A stretch of DNA of 12,725 nucleotides. Source: Pseudomonadota bacterium (GTDB lineage Bacteria > SAR324 > XYD2-FULL-50-16 > JAHJRI01). The DNA lies in the NCBI GenBank assembly GCA_022360105.1, contig JAKSDL010000092.1:1-12725 (forward strand), written 5' to 3'. The position numbers and the translations under genes were made by a program. The notes under the pieces are model-generated. The model was given only the letters and a program-made list of their open reading frames with translations, was not told the origin of the DNA and ran no database searches. Positions 1-7,987 of this stretch are shown piece after piece (position 1 is the stretch's first letter; every line of letters starts with the position of its first letter).

Positions 1-329
1 CTTTTAGACAGGGGGAATCTCTTTTGCGGACCTGTTGTTCCCGTTGAAACTCCCCAGAAAGTAACATTTTCTGCAGTGAGTGCGTTGATGGACGCAGAGC
101 TTTCTATCACGCTCCGATAATCTTCATACGTGGTTATGGGGTAATCCGAGAGATTCCTTCCCACTGGTTGCCCTTTCTGATTTCCTCGGGCAATTAGTTT
201 TTTAATTCTGCCCCAATTGATCTCATACTGGGCCTCAGGAGATTTTGAAGCCTTTTTGAATTTGATGAGAAGCCTGAAATATAGGGCTTTCAGCAAGATT
301 CGTTTGATTGTGTTTCTGAACGATTTCAT
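1..329 (-). CDS. GH3-type adenylate-forming enzyme, N-terminal part (cut by window edge)
   Basis: Reading the minus strand from an ATG at 329 gives 109 residues that remain open at base 1; an in-frame TAA lies ten codons upstream of the ATG. The translation contains YPITTYEDYR (about 63-72) and then STGTTGPQKRFPLS (about 95-108). This arrangement, an 'entry' segment with a Tyr-Glu-Asp followed by a Ser/Thr/Gly-rich ATP/AMP-binding loop and a Lys, is the first signature of the GH3 (auxin-responsive promoter) superfamily of acyl-adenylate enzymes, and sits about where bacterial members have it. Such enzymes adenylate carboxylic acids and may conjugate them to amines; the substrate here cannot be told. 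A GAGG three bases before the ATG is a close, weak ribosome site. A luciferin/acyl-protein synthetase (LuxE-like) relative is the main alternative. The rest of the gene is outside the window. Confidence 0.62.
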   Translation of the reverse strand, partial: MKSFRNTIKRILLKALYFRLLIKFKKASKSPEAQYEINWGRIKKLIARGNQKGQPVGRNLSDYPITTYEDYRSVIESSASINALTAENVTFWGVSTGTTGPQKRFPLSK

Positions 330-745
330 GAGCCTCAGCAGGTCAAGATGGGCAGATTAACGCCGATCCATCCTACATTCCATTATGACAAAAAAACAGC
401 TAACAATTGATATTTAATGAATCCGTAGTATTCCCAAAAATCGATTTTCGTATCTGTTGGAAGAAGTATGCCAGAAAATTAGGGATTGAAAATCACCTGA
501 GCCTGGGAATATTCCTTGCGGAAGGTACCCGAGGGTTTCAAAGGTCATTGAAGTGCACGAAAAAGTTCAGGTCTTTTAAACAAACCTTCCAGAGGGCAAA
601 TATGGGTACCCGTATGGTGCTTCCCGGACTGAAGGGTCTGATGAGGAAACAGGATCGGTTTCGTTATCCGGAGTTTCAACCTATCAGAGAAAAAAATGGA
701 ATATTCGTCCGGGAAAGTTTTCCATTGTTGCGTGGCGAATTTTAG
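330..745. other. Intergenic stretch without a trusted gene
   Basis: This 416-base stretch separates the start of the GH3-like gene from the stop of the alkaline phosphatase gene, both on the minus strand. An open frame runs on the plus strand from a TTG at 407 to 745 (112 codons, basic, rich in Arg, Lys and Phe), ending exactly beside the phosphatase stop. It has no ribosome site, no recognisable motif and is antisense to both neighbours, so I do not call it a gene. It could be a decayed gene or a dispersed repeat. The minus strand near 366-400 should hold the GH3 promoter; a CATAAT (-10-like) is visible around 382-387 but no good -35 partner. Confidence 0.4.
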
Positions 746-2113
746 CTAGTATCCGGACAATGCCTTCAGTTTGAAAAAGACGTCTGTATTATCCATCACA
801 CCTTCAAATATCTCTGCACCGGAACCATAGGCGAATATAGGTACCATATTACCTGTATGCCCGCCGGTTTTGCTTTTAGCGCGAATGGAGGAAGCCATTG
901 AAGCAACGCCGTAATGATTTGCTATCATGCTGCCGATTTCCCAACCGATTTTATAATCATAGTCCAATTTGCCTTTTTTTCCCATGGAGCGCTTATTCAG
1001 CAGTCGGGCATCTTCAGTTGAAACATCCATATTGGCATATTTTTTAAAAACCGATTTGATACTGGCAATAGTAAAAGCTGTTTTAGCTTGATTTTTAACG
1101 AGTTTTGACGCCATATACTCCGGGGAAACTTCGATGGCTTTCAAGGCTTTGATATTCATAGGTTCTGCAGCACCAATACTCATCGTTTCATGATCAGCAA
1201 CAACAACTACCAGCGTATTTCCATTCTTTTTTGCCCAATTCACAACATATTTAACGGCCTTGTCAAATTCGATGGTTTCCTTCCAAATACCGGTAGCATC
1301 AGCCGCATGTGCAGCATGATCGATTCTTGCGCCTTCGGACATCAGAAAAAAGCCATTTTTGTTTTTAGAAAGAGAAACAATGGCTGCTTTGGTCATTTCC
1401 AACAGACTTGGCTCATTGCTGTTACGTTCTTCCTTGTCCAGGTTGTAGTTCATGTACGATTTATGAAAGAGTCCTAAAATTCTTTCAGATCCGGCTGCTT
1501 TGGCCAGTTCGGATTTGTTGGTTACGTGGGAATATCCCTTTCCCTTGAATAGTGGCACCAGGTCGGGTCCTTTTTGTTTTTTTGCTCCGAAGTACTTACC
1601 ACCACCTCCAAGTAAAATGTCATATTCGTTGGCCAGAAGTTGGCGGGCAATTTCAGCCTGATTTGATCGTGATTTCGCACTGGAACCGTATCCCGCCGGC
1701 GTTGCATCGGTAACTGTGTTTGTGGAGATTAATCCTACTGCTTTGCCGTTTTGCTTGAACAGGTCTGCGATACTTTCAACAGGTTTTCCATCGTGAGTCG
1801 TGCCGACCCTTTTATTGACGGTCTTGATGCCAGTGGCAAGAGAAGTGGCTGCAGCTCCTGAATCCGGTACGAAGTTGTCGTAGGAGTAGGTTTGAATTAA
1901 CCCAACGTTAGGCAGGCTTTGCAGAAACAACCTTCCCTCTTTTCCTTTTTCCATAAGTCTTGCAATCTCTATCTGCCCTACGCCCATTCCATCACCAACC
2001 ATAACGATGATGTTTTTAGGAGCACTTTGAGATCTGGTCCCGGTTTGCATTGGGGCGCATCCCGATAACCCTGTGATAACCAGAAAAACAATCAAATAAT
2101 AAAACTGCTTCAT
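746..2113 (-). CDS. phoA: Alkaline phosphatase (PhoA family), lipoprotein
   Basis: The 455-residue product is a metal-dependent phosphomonoesterase that releases phosphate outside the cytoplasm. A lipoprotein signal peptide ends in L16-S-G-C19, with Ala at +2, which suggests an outer-membrane anchor. The full active site is visible by comparison with the E. coli enzyme: metal ligand D41 (MVGDGMG), nucleophile S85 (PDSGAAAT), D136 and T138 (TDATPA) as the Mg-side ligands, R149 as the phosphate-binding Arg (13 residues after D136, as in E. coli), E260/D265/H269 (SEGARIDHAAH), D307/H308 (ADHET) and H419 (GGHTG). The E. coli Lys328 position is His266 here, as in many non-enteric family members. 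The ATG has a strong AAGGAG six bases upstream. I saw no convincing Pho box, so phosphate control is not shown. The gene stands alone; the next gene upstream ends 470 bases away. The symbol follows the family, not proven orthology. Confidence 0.95.
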   Translation of the reverse strand: MKQFYYLIVFLVITGLSGCAPMQTGTRSQSAPKNIIVMVGDGMGVGQIEIARLMEKGKEGRLFLQSLPNVGLIQTYSYDNFVPDSGAAATSLATGIKTVNKRVGTTHDGKPVESIADLFKQNGKAVGLISTNTVTDATPAGYGSSAKSRSNQAEIARQLLANEYDILLGGGGKYFGAKKQKGPDLVPLFKGKGYSHVTNKSELAKAAGSERILGLFHKSYMNYNLDKEERNSNEPSLLEMTKAAIVSLSKNKNGFFLMSEGARIDHAAHAADATGIWKETIEFDKAVKYVVNWAKKNGNTLVVVVADHETMSIGAAEPMNIKALKAIEVSPEYMASKLVKNQAKTAFTIASIKSVFKKYANMDVSTEDARLLNKRSMGKKGKLDYDYKIGWEIGSMIANHYGVASMASSIRAKSKTGGHTGNMVPIFAYGSGAEIFEGVMDNTDVFFKLKALSGY

Positions 2114-2371
2114 GCAATCTCCTTAAATTGAATCCACACCAAGTTTTATTTGCTTGAATCAAAATACGTGGCTGATATTAGTCAAAAAACACAGTTCCCG
2201 CCCTTTTGAGGACCAGATATAACTTTCATCACCGTGAATATGTTGTACTGCATTGAAAGCAACCGTATATACTCGACAGACTAGCCTGATCGACTGTGTC
2301 AAAAACAAATGAAACTTGAGTATGATGATTTGATGATTGAAAACCCGGCTCCCACACCAGGTTTGAATTGA

Positions 2372-2424
2372 GTGCATTGAAGTGTTTCGCCCGTATCGTC
2401 AAAGAGCGATTTCCTTCAATGCAC
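2372..2424. repeat. Perfect 11-bp inverted repeat, 31-base spacer
   Basis: GTGCATTGAAG at 2372-2382 is the exact reverse complement of CTTCAATGCAC at 2414-2424. A smaller ATCG/CGAT pair (2395-2398 and 2407-2410) could form inside the loop. The arms are not GC-rich and no T-run follows, so a terminator is unlikely; it may be a pair of protein-binding half sites or the ends of a small element. Confidence 0.5.
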
Positions 2425-2491
2425 ATTACTCTAGGCTACCGGATGAAGTTTTACAAGCCTTTTACATCTATCTTACAGCCTTTGTTCCCAT

Positions 2492-2528
2492 TAAAACCGG
2501 TAATTAAAAAGACTTGGATCCGGTTTTA
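2492..2528 (-). terminator. Possible transcription end hairpin after the kinase gene
   Basis: TAAAACCGG at 2492-2500 pairs exactly with CCGGTTTTA at 2520-2528, giving a 9-bp stem with a 19-base loop about 55 bases beyond the stop of the hybrid kinase gene on the minus strand. The foot of the stem is A/T-only, which would give a short U-run in the RNA, but no longer U-tract follows. Position supports a terminator role; the long loop and missing tract weaken it. Confidence 0.35.
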
Positions 2529-2583
2529 CTCTGCCTTTCGCTGCAGGTAAAAACCAGGATATTTGAGAAGCAAAATCAATGCG

Positions 2584-5500
2584 TTAATGCAATAGATTTT
2601 CAATTTTGCGGATTAAGATGTCAATATCAATTGGTTTGGACAGGTAATCGTCAAACCCTGCTGCCAGATAGTTTTCCTGATCACCTTTCATGGCAAAGGA
2701 TGTAAGAGCAACAATAGGAACATGCCTCTGATCCCTCTGTTTGATCTGTTTCATAGCTTCAGTACCATTCATTTTAGGTAATTGGATATCCATCAGAATC
2801 AGGTCATATTCGTTTTTTAAAGTCATATTCAAAGCTTCCTCGGCACTTACTGCAAAATCCAGCCTATAATTTTCCAGGGCCACCTCGAGTAAATCCCTGT
2901 TTGGTTTGTTGTCTTCCACAATGAGGATGTCCGAGTGTTTTGCAGAGGTCCGGCTTTCATGTTTTGGATGGATCGAAAGATCATCTCCCGATTGGCTTTC
3001 AACCGGAATTCTGCCGGGCAATGATACGGTAAAACGGCTTCCCTTCCCAAGCTGGCTGCTCACCTCCAGGGTACCCTGGTGAATTTGTACCAATCTTCTG
3101 GAAATAGATAACCCTAACCCGGTTCCCTGCTCATTTGCACCACGAACGCTTTTCGCCTGTTCAAAGGGATTGAAAATTGTATCCAGATCTTCTTTGGCTA
3201 TGCCCTCTCCTTCGTCCCAGACTGTAATCGTAAATCCTTGCTCGTTACCTGAAGCATCCAATCCAATCTTTTTTTCTGCCGCGGTGAACTTGACCGCGTT
3301 TGACAGCAAATTGAATATGACTTGTTTAAGACGGGTTTCATCGCCATTGATCCAACCTAAATCGGGTTGAATATTTTCTTCAATTCGAATTTGCTTTTCA
3401 TGAGCCGTCTCTCTCATTATGATGATGGAGCGTCTTAGCATATCACCCAGGTCAAACGGTTTAAGATCCGTTTCGATCTTCCCTGCTTCCACCTTGGACA
3501 GATCAAGAATATCATTTACCATCTCCAACAAGTGATTGCCGCTGTTTTTAAGGGTATTGAAGAATTTCCGTTGTTTATCATTCAGTGTTTCTCCGAGTTG
3601 TTTTTCAAGTATTTGCGTGAATCCCAGAATTGAGTTTAAGGGTGTTCTCAATTCATGACTCATATTGGCCAGAAAAGCCGACTTAGCCTGGTTGGCCTCA
3701 ACAGCTTGTTTTTGTGCCGACTTCAATTCATTCTCAAATGTTTTTCTTTCCGAAATATTCCTGGCAATACTGTTCGCCCCAATCATTTTTCCATCGTCGT
3801 CGTAAATAAAGTTGACTGTCCAGAGCATGTCAGATACCTGCCCGTCAACATGAACTTGCCTGTTTTCAATGGTTCCAAAGGTTTGACTTTTTTTAACAAT
3901 TTTCGCAAACCATTCCCTGGTGAAATCCTGGTCTTCCGGATGAATAAAATCAAAAGCGAGTCGTCCGATACACTCTTCAGGTGATATCCCGTATATTTTA
4001 TTTGACATGTGATTCACAAACTCAAATACACCGTCTTTATCCACGCGAGTAATTAAATCGGATGTTCCTTCGACAAATTCCTGATAGCGGTTTTTACTTT
4101 CCACCAGTTTTTGTTCAATTTTCTTGCGTTCGGTAATATCATCCTTAACCGCCACATAATGAGTAACTTCGCCATTCCAATCCGTAACCGGTGAGATCGT
4201 CGCTGCTTCCCAATAGAGCTCACCGTTTCTCTTCCTGTTGGTAAGGATCCCTCTCCAGACACCACCTTGAGAAATTGTTTGCCACATTTTTTGATAAAAC
4301 TCAGGCTGATGTTCCCCGGATTGCAGAATTCTTGGATTCTGGCCAATGACATCCTTGGGAGAATAACCCGTATTTTCGTAAAATATCGGATTGGCAAATT
4401 CAATGGTACCGTTGATATCTGTGATAACGATAGCACTTCCGCTTTGTTCAACAGCCTGAGATAGTTTGCGTAAATCCGCCTCAGCTTTTCTGCGCTCCGT
4501 TACATCTGAAAACATAACCGCAAATTGTCCGGGCTGATTTTGAAAAGCATGGACCTGGTAAAACTTACCTAATGCTTCCGAGGGGGCTTCAAATTCAATC
4601 GGATTTCCCGTCAATGCTACGTCGCCATATTTTTGAATCCAGAAATCCTCAGTTTCGGGCATAATCTCCAGGATGGTCTTTCCGATAATTTCTGATGATT
4701 TCAGACCGGTGCTTGCCTCAATGCCCGTGTGGTCATTAAATGCCTTGTTTAGGTCCAGAAATCTGTAATCCACAGGTTTTCCGGTTTTTTCATCTGTAAT
4801 GATTTCGTGGATTGCGTAACCATAGGTAATCGAATCAAACAATTGGCGATATTTTTGTTCACTGAGTTTTAACTCTTCGGCGGTTACTTTGCGTTCAATC
4901 GCTTTGCCCAGCAGCTTGACAATAGAGTCGATCAACGCTCGCTCCTCTTCCAAAAACGGTCCTTCCTCAAAATCCGGTTTTTCTTCCAAATAACAGACCT
5001 CCAGCACGCCACGTTTTTGGTTGTTAATGCTGATTGGTGCGGATTGTTTCCAGGAAGTGTCTTTGAACCTGCTGGTGGTCGTTACCAGGTGGTCGAAAAC
5101 AATCCTTGCCCCTGTGATATCCGGATACTGCCAAGAGGGAGGGATTAGATTGGCAACTCCTTCCAAGACCTCTTCCAGGGACAGATTTTCGTTTTCCATC
5201 AGTTCGGTGATACCGTAAAGGCAGTTTAACTCCTTGACGCGTTCCCCTAAATCGAAGGTTTTTTCTTTTAACAGTTTGGAAGCGTTATCATGCTCAGCTA
5301 TCTTAAGGATGAGTTTTGCAGTGGTTCGATAATAGTTAAAAAACAGGTAATAGATAATCAGGAAATGGGCGACCAACCTCAAGACATGCCATGCCCACCA
5401 CTCAAGGTGCCAGATCTGGGAAGCCTCAAATAAAAATCCGGCCAAACCGAACAACAGGCATAAATTCATGAAGATGAAATCATCCAATGACTTTTCAGCT

Positions 5501-6084
5501 TTTAGTCTCTGGAGGAAATGATAGAAGGCAAAGCAAAACAACAGACCGCCAACGACATTGAATGAACGGGCAACAGGTGTGAATCTCCCGTTATCCAGCA
5601 TCAGCGGTAAAAATTCCCGGAAATAGATAGAGGCAATTCCAAATAAAATGATTGTAACTGTTGCGATGATGAAGACATAGGTCTTCTGAACAATCCTGGA
5701 AAAATGCCCAGGCAGGAAGGTACAGGCAAAAAACAATCCACCGGTCAGGGCAGTGGAGCTGTGTAGCCAGACAAAAAGTGAGCCCGGGGAGACACTTGCA
5801 TGTAAAATGTCCAACACCCCCATACTCATAAATCCATATGCCAAAAATGCATAGGATTGTGAATACTGATTCTGTTTAAGGAGTATGAAAATAAGCACTG
5901 CTATTGCGATTGAGGCTACTGCACCCGACGTCTCAATAGCAGAATGAACGAACAGGTTAACAAGCTCCGTATCATCAAACAACCAGATGGCAACAAGTAT
6001 TATGGAAATGAGTAACCCATATCCAAGAATTAATAATTTTAATATGTTAGGACTTAATTCAAATGAACCCTGGTCAGTTTTCAC
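2584..6084 (-). CDS. Hybrid sensor histidine kinase: membrane sensor, GAF-like, 3 PAS, HisKA, ATPase, receiver
   Basis: A 1166-residue membrane sensor that autophosphorylates and passes phosphate to its own receiver. Approximate layout: eight membrane helices (15-252) with a conserved LDILH (His95), resembling MASE3-type sensors; a short coiled linker; a GAF-like region (about 275-400, with IPPSWQYPDITGARI); PAS1 (411-535), PAS2 (541-660) and PAS3 (666-785), each ending in a TERR/TERK/SERK-type PAC motif; HisKA with the phospho-His H810 (MSHELRTPLN); ATPase with N box NLLSNAVKFT, G1 DEGEGI and G2 GTGLGLS (to about 1025); receiver about 1050-1160 with phospho-Asp D1099 (LILMDIQLP), T-loop and Lys (YLSKP). 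I chose the GTG at 6084 because AGAGG lies five bases ahead of it; a GTG at 6090 would add two residues but overlaps that site. No phosphotransfer (Hpt) domain or partner regulator is adjacent, so the output is unknown. The ligand is unknown. Confidence 0.95.
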   Translation of the reverse strand: MKTDQGSFELSPNILKLLILGYGLLISIILVAIWLFDDTELVNLFVHSAIETSGAVASIAIAVLIFILLKQNQYSQSYAFLAYGFMSMGVLDILHASVSPGSLFVWLHSSTALTGGLFFACTFLPGHFSRIVQKTYVFIIATVTIILFGIASIYFREFLPLMLDNGRFTPVARSFNVVGGLLFCFAFYHFLQRLKAEKSLDDFIFMNLCLLFGLAGFLFEASQIWHLEWWAWHVLRLVAHFLIIYYLFFNYYRTTAKLILKIAEHDNASKLLKEKTFDLGERVKELNCLYGITELMENENLSLEEVLEGVANLIPPSWQYPDITGARIVFDHLVTTTSRFKDTSWKQSAPISINNQKRGVLEVCYLEEKPDFEEGPFLEEERALIDSIVKLLGKAIERKVTAEELKLSEQKYRQLFDSITYGYAIHEIITDEKTGKPVDYRFLDLNKAFNDHTGIEASTGLKSSEIIGKTILEIMPETEDFWIQKYGDVALTGNPIEFEAPSEALGKFYQVHAFQNQPGQFAVMFSDVTERRKAEADLRKLSQAVEQSGSAIVITDINGTIEFANPIFYENTGYSPKDVIGQNPRILQSGEHQPEFYQKMWQTISQGGVWRGILTNRKRNGELYWEAATISPVTDWNGEVTHYVAVKDDITERKKIEQKLVESKNRYQEFVEGTSDLITRVDKDGVFEFVNHMSNKIYGISPEECIGRLAFDFIHPEDQDFTREWFAKIVKKSQTFGTIENRQVHVDGQVSDMLWTVNFIYDDDGKMIGANSIARNISERKTFENELKSAQKQAVEANQAKSAFLANMSHELRTPLNSILGFTQILEKQLGETLNDKQRKFFNTLKNSGNHLLEMVNDILDLSKVEAGKIETDLKPFDLGDMLRRSIIIMRETAHEKQIRIEENIQPDLGWINGDETRLKQVIFNLLSNAVKFTAAEKKIGLDASGNEQGFTITVWDEGEGIAKEDLDTIFNPFEQAKSVRGANEQGTGLGLSISRRLVQIHQGTLEVSSQLGKGSRFTVSLPGRIPVESQSGDDLSIHPKHESRTSAKHSDILIVEDNKPNRDLLEVALENYRLDFAVSAEEALNMTLKNEYDLILMDIQLPKMNGTEAMKQIKQRDQRHVPIVALTSFAMKGDQENYLAAGFDDYLSKPIDIDILIRKIENLLH

Positions 6085-6422
6085 CCACACCTCTTCACGG
6101 TAATTTTACTGGCATTCAACTCTAAGGCACCATTAAACACTCAGAATTTGCATAGTTATCTGGCCCCATGAAATATTTAACAGATTCAAGTAGGGCTCAA
6201 AGATGATTGTATCAAAACTGACAGGCTTGTTGAATCTTTTTTTCCGATAATTTTATGCGGGGTAACCAGGAAAACTACGGGTTTAGGTCGGAGTGAACGG
6301 GATATCCATAGCTTGCTTTTTCAAGCTTAAAAACCAACGTTGCGACGATTAAACCTGCTTTTTCCGGAGAGTCAGCGGCAAAAAAACATCAGGTTGAAAC
6401 ACTCGTTGGACTTGGCAAATGG
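6085..6422. other. Intergenic spacer with small hairpins
   Basis: This spacer of about 340 bases lies between the DNA glycosylase stop and the kinase start (both minus strand). It holds no credible reading frame. Visible structure: AGCTTG/CAAGCT at 6310-6327 with a six-base loop; AACCTG (6352-6357) pairing with CAGGTT (6390-6395) around a T5/A5 inner pairing, placed 28 bases beyond the glycosylase stop and so a possible weak terminator; and AGATTCAA (6182-6189) pairing with TTGAATCT (6230-6237) followed on the plus strand by a T8 run. The kinase promoter should be near 6100-6200 on the minus strand but no clear hexamer pair is seen. Confidence 0.4.
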
Positions 6423-7322
6423 TCAGTGATTTTTTTTATTCTCAAGCTCTTCAATGGTTTTCGGCCAATCTTTCTTTAGTAGTTTTGACAGTGCACGATC
6501 GGCCAATAACTTTCCGCCGGTTTGGCATCGGGGACAATAGTTCGTTTCGTTGCTGGCATAACGGATTCGTTGCACCTTGCTTTGGCATGTTAAACACGGT
6601 TGATCATATTTGCCATGAACGGCCATATCAGGGTGAAATGCAGTAACTTTCTCCGGAAACTTATCACCGCACTGGTTTCGCAACCTGTTGGTCCACTCTT
6701 GCAAAACTTCTTTAGTCGCTTGATATAGCTGCTTTATTTCATCAGCGGATAGCTTTTGTGATTGTTTAACTGGTGACAAACGCGCCCTATGTAAGATTTC
6801 ATCAGAATAGGCATTACCAATGCCGCTAAAAACGCGAGGATCGGTTAAGACCCGCTTTAAGGTATGATTAGAACGAGTTAAAAGTTTTGAAAAAGCTTCC
6901 AGGTCTAATTGGTCAACAACCATTCCCCCGGGATCTTGCAAAGACAGGTTTTTTTCACCTTGTAACAGGTGCAGCGATGCCCTTTTCTTTTTTCCGGCCT
7001 CGGTCAGATATAAAACGCCTCCGTCAAAAGTCATGATAATCAGCGCGCTTTTTCCCGGCGCTTTTTGGCTAAGACTTTTCCAGTGAAATCGTCCCGCAAT
7101 CATTAAATGAAACACCAGCCAATAACTACCTTCAAAACCAATTGCGATTCGTTTGCCGATTCGACGCAGCTCAACAACTTTTTTATTGATAATCCGATCG
7201 AAAGAAATATCAGCCGTACGCAACAAAAATGGGCTTTGCAATCTTACATCGTTTAGCCTGCTGCCACATATGCGTGTTTCTAATGCTTCGATATAGACGG
7301 TTATGTCAGGCAATTCCGGCAC
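6423..7322 (-). CDS. Fpg/Nei-family DNA glycosylase (formamidopyrimidine-DNA glycosylase-like)
   Basis: This 299-residue product should excise oxidised bases from DNA and nick the strand (base excision repair, cytoplasm). It begins MPELPDIT, giving the catalytic N-terminal Pro2 and Glu3; Lys57 (IGKRIA) matches the conserved minor-groove Lys. The helix-two-turn-helix is clear (DPRVFSGIGNAYSDEILHRA), and the C-terminal zinc finger is C-x2-C-x16-C-x2-C (PCLTC ... NYCPRC). Two departures from classical MutM: Asp6 replaces the usual Glu, and the finger Arg five residues before the third Cys (E. coli Arg258) is Asn. About 25 extra residues follow the finger. It is therefore a divergent Fpg/Nei subgroup, and lesion preference cannot be assigned; I give no symbol. 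The start is GTG, with GGAG eight bases upstream. It stands alone, with 247 bases to the next gene upstream. Confidence 0.9.
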   Translation of the reverse strand: MPELPDITVYIEALETRICGSRLNDVRLQSPFLLRTADISFDRIINKKVVELRRIGKRIAIGFEGSYWLVFHLMIAGRFHWKSLSQKAPGKSALIIMTFDGGVLYLTEAGKKKRASLHLLQGEKNLSLQDPGGMVVDQLDLEAFSKLLTRSNHTLKRVLTDPRVFSGIGNAYSDEILHRARLSPVKQSQKLSADEIKQLYQATKEVLQEWTNRLRNQCGDKFPEKVTAFHPDMAVHGKYDQPCLTCQSKVQRIRYASNETNYCPRCQTGGKLLADRALSKLLKKDWPKTIEELENKKNH

Positions 7323-7569
7323 TGTTTATTCTCCTTCAAATTGAATCGCGGGTATCAAAACAAGTTAAACTCTTGGTGATAATGAACTATAGTTTGGCAT
7401 TTGGAAATACGTCATTATTCCGAATCATTTGCCCGCTTGTCCAGTGTAACTTTGATTATGTCACGTTGGCCCTCTAGTGCCAGTTTCAGCTGCATTACCC
7501 TGGGTGAGGTGAACTTTTTTCGGATTTTCTCAGGAAAGCTTGTAAAGCAGAGAAGAAGACAAGATAAAA

Positions 7570-7842
7570 TCAGGTACCTCTGCCTTTCTTTTCACGGTGG
7601 GAGCAACCAGGCCAGCAACAGGGTCGACGTTTCCCCTCCAGGAGTTCTGTTCGCACTCTTTCTATCCTCTTCCGCCTTGTTTCGGATTTCTTGGCATCTT
7701 CAACCCAGCAGATCCACTCGTTACGAGCCAGCGGTGTAATATCCTCCCACAGTGCCAAAGCTTGTTTGTCAGCAATCAAAATGTCTCTTAGGTCGACCGG
7801 GACGTCATGCACCACACCTGTTGCGATTTTCTGTTCAGTCAT
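7570..7842 (-). CDS. YdeI/OmpD-associated (OmdA-like) small protein
   Basis: A 90-residue cytoplasmic protein. The run VPVDLRDILIADKQALALW, then ARNEWICWVEDAKK, then SETRRKRIERVRTELLEGK matches the C-terminal helical module of the YdeI/OmpD-associated family (the 'bacteriocin-protection' OmdA type), whose biochemical role is poorly known. The tail carries a conserved-looking RRPCCWPGCSHR with three cysteines and a His, which could bind metal; that is inference. I chose the ATG at 7842 (MTEQKIA) because GAGG lies eight bases upstream; an ATG at 7875 would add eleven residues without a good ribosome site. A second, diverged member of the same family occurs at 12257-12511. It lies 145 bases beyond the three-gene operon on the same strand, so read-through from there is possible. 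Confidence 0.82.
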   Translation of the reverse strand: MTEQKIATGVVHDVPVDLRDILIADKQALALWEDITPLARNEWICWVEDAKKSETRRKRIERVRTELLEGKRRPCCWPGCSHREKKGRGT

Positions 7843-7987
7843 AACCATAACCTCGCATTTTTGCAGCCCTGCCACGCCACATGGCTCCTATGCACTTTTC
7901 CCGCTCGTACATAACTGACTAAGATAGTTGGGATTGATCAGGGCAATCTGAAAACCGATTTGTCTGCTGTTTATTTTTTCAAAAAAA

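Larger units (their letters stand above)
2114..2583. other. Intergenic spacer with two inverted repeats
   Basis: This 470-base spacer lies between the stop of the hybrid kinase gene and the start of the phosphatase gene (both minus strand). It must hold the phosphatase promoter: a TTGACT hexamer on the minus strand around 2177-2182 is the best -35-like match but has only a poor -10 partner. Short open frames on both strands overlap each other, lack ribosome sites and show no protein motif. Two perfect inverted repeats, listed separately, are the only structure I can support. Confidence 0.5.

Noticed and set aside
1190..1477. 95-codon plus-strand frame inside the phosphatase gene
   Set aside because: Fully antisense to a gene with every active-site motif intact; it is a shadow of that coding sequence.
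2114..2450. Pho box upstream of the alkaline phosphatase
   Set aside because: No pair of CTGTCAT-like direct repeats at 11-base spacing could be found on the minus strand.
3655..3984. 109-codon plus-strand frame inside the kinase gene
   Set aside because: Antisense to the PAS3/HisKA coding region, with no ribosome site or motif.
7401..7918. Plus-strand frames around the first OmdA-like gene
   Set aside because: They oppose a minus-strand gene with clear family motifs and a ribosome site; composition is that of a reverse reading.
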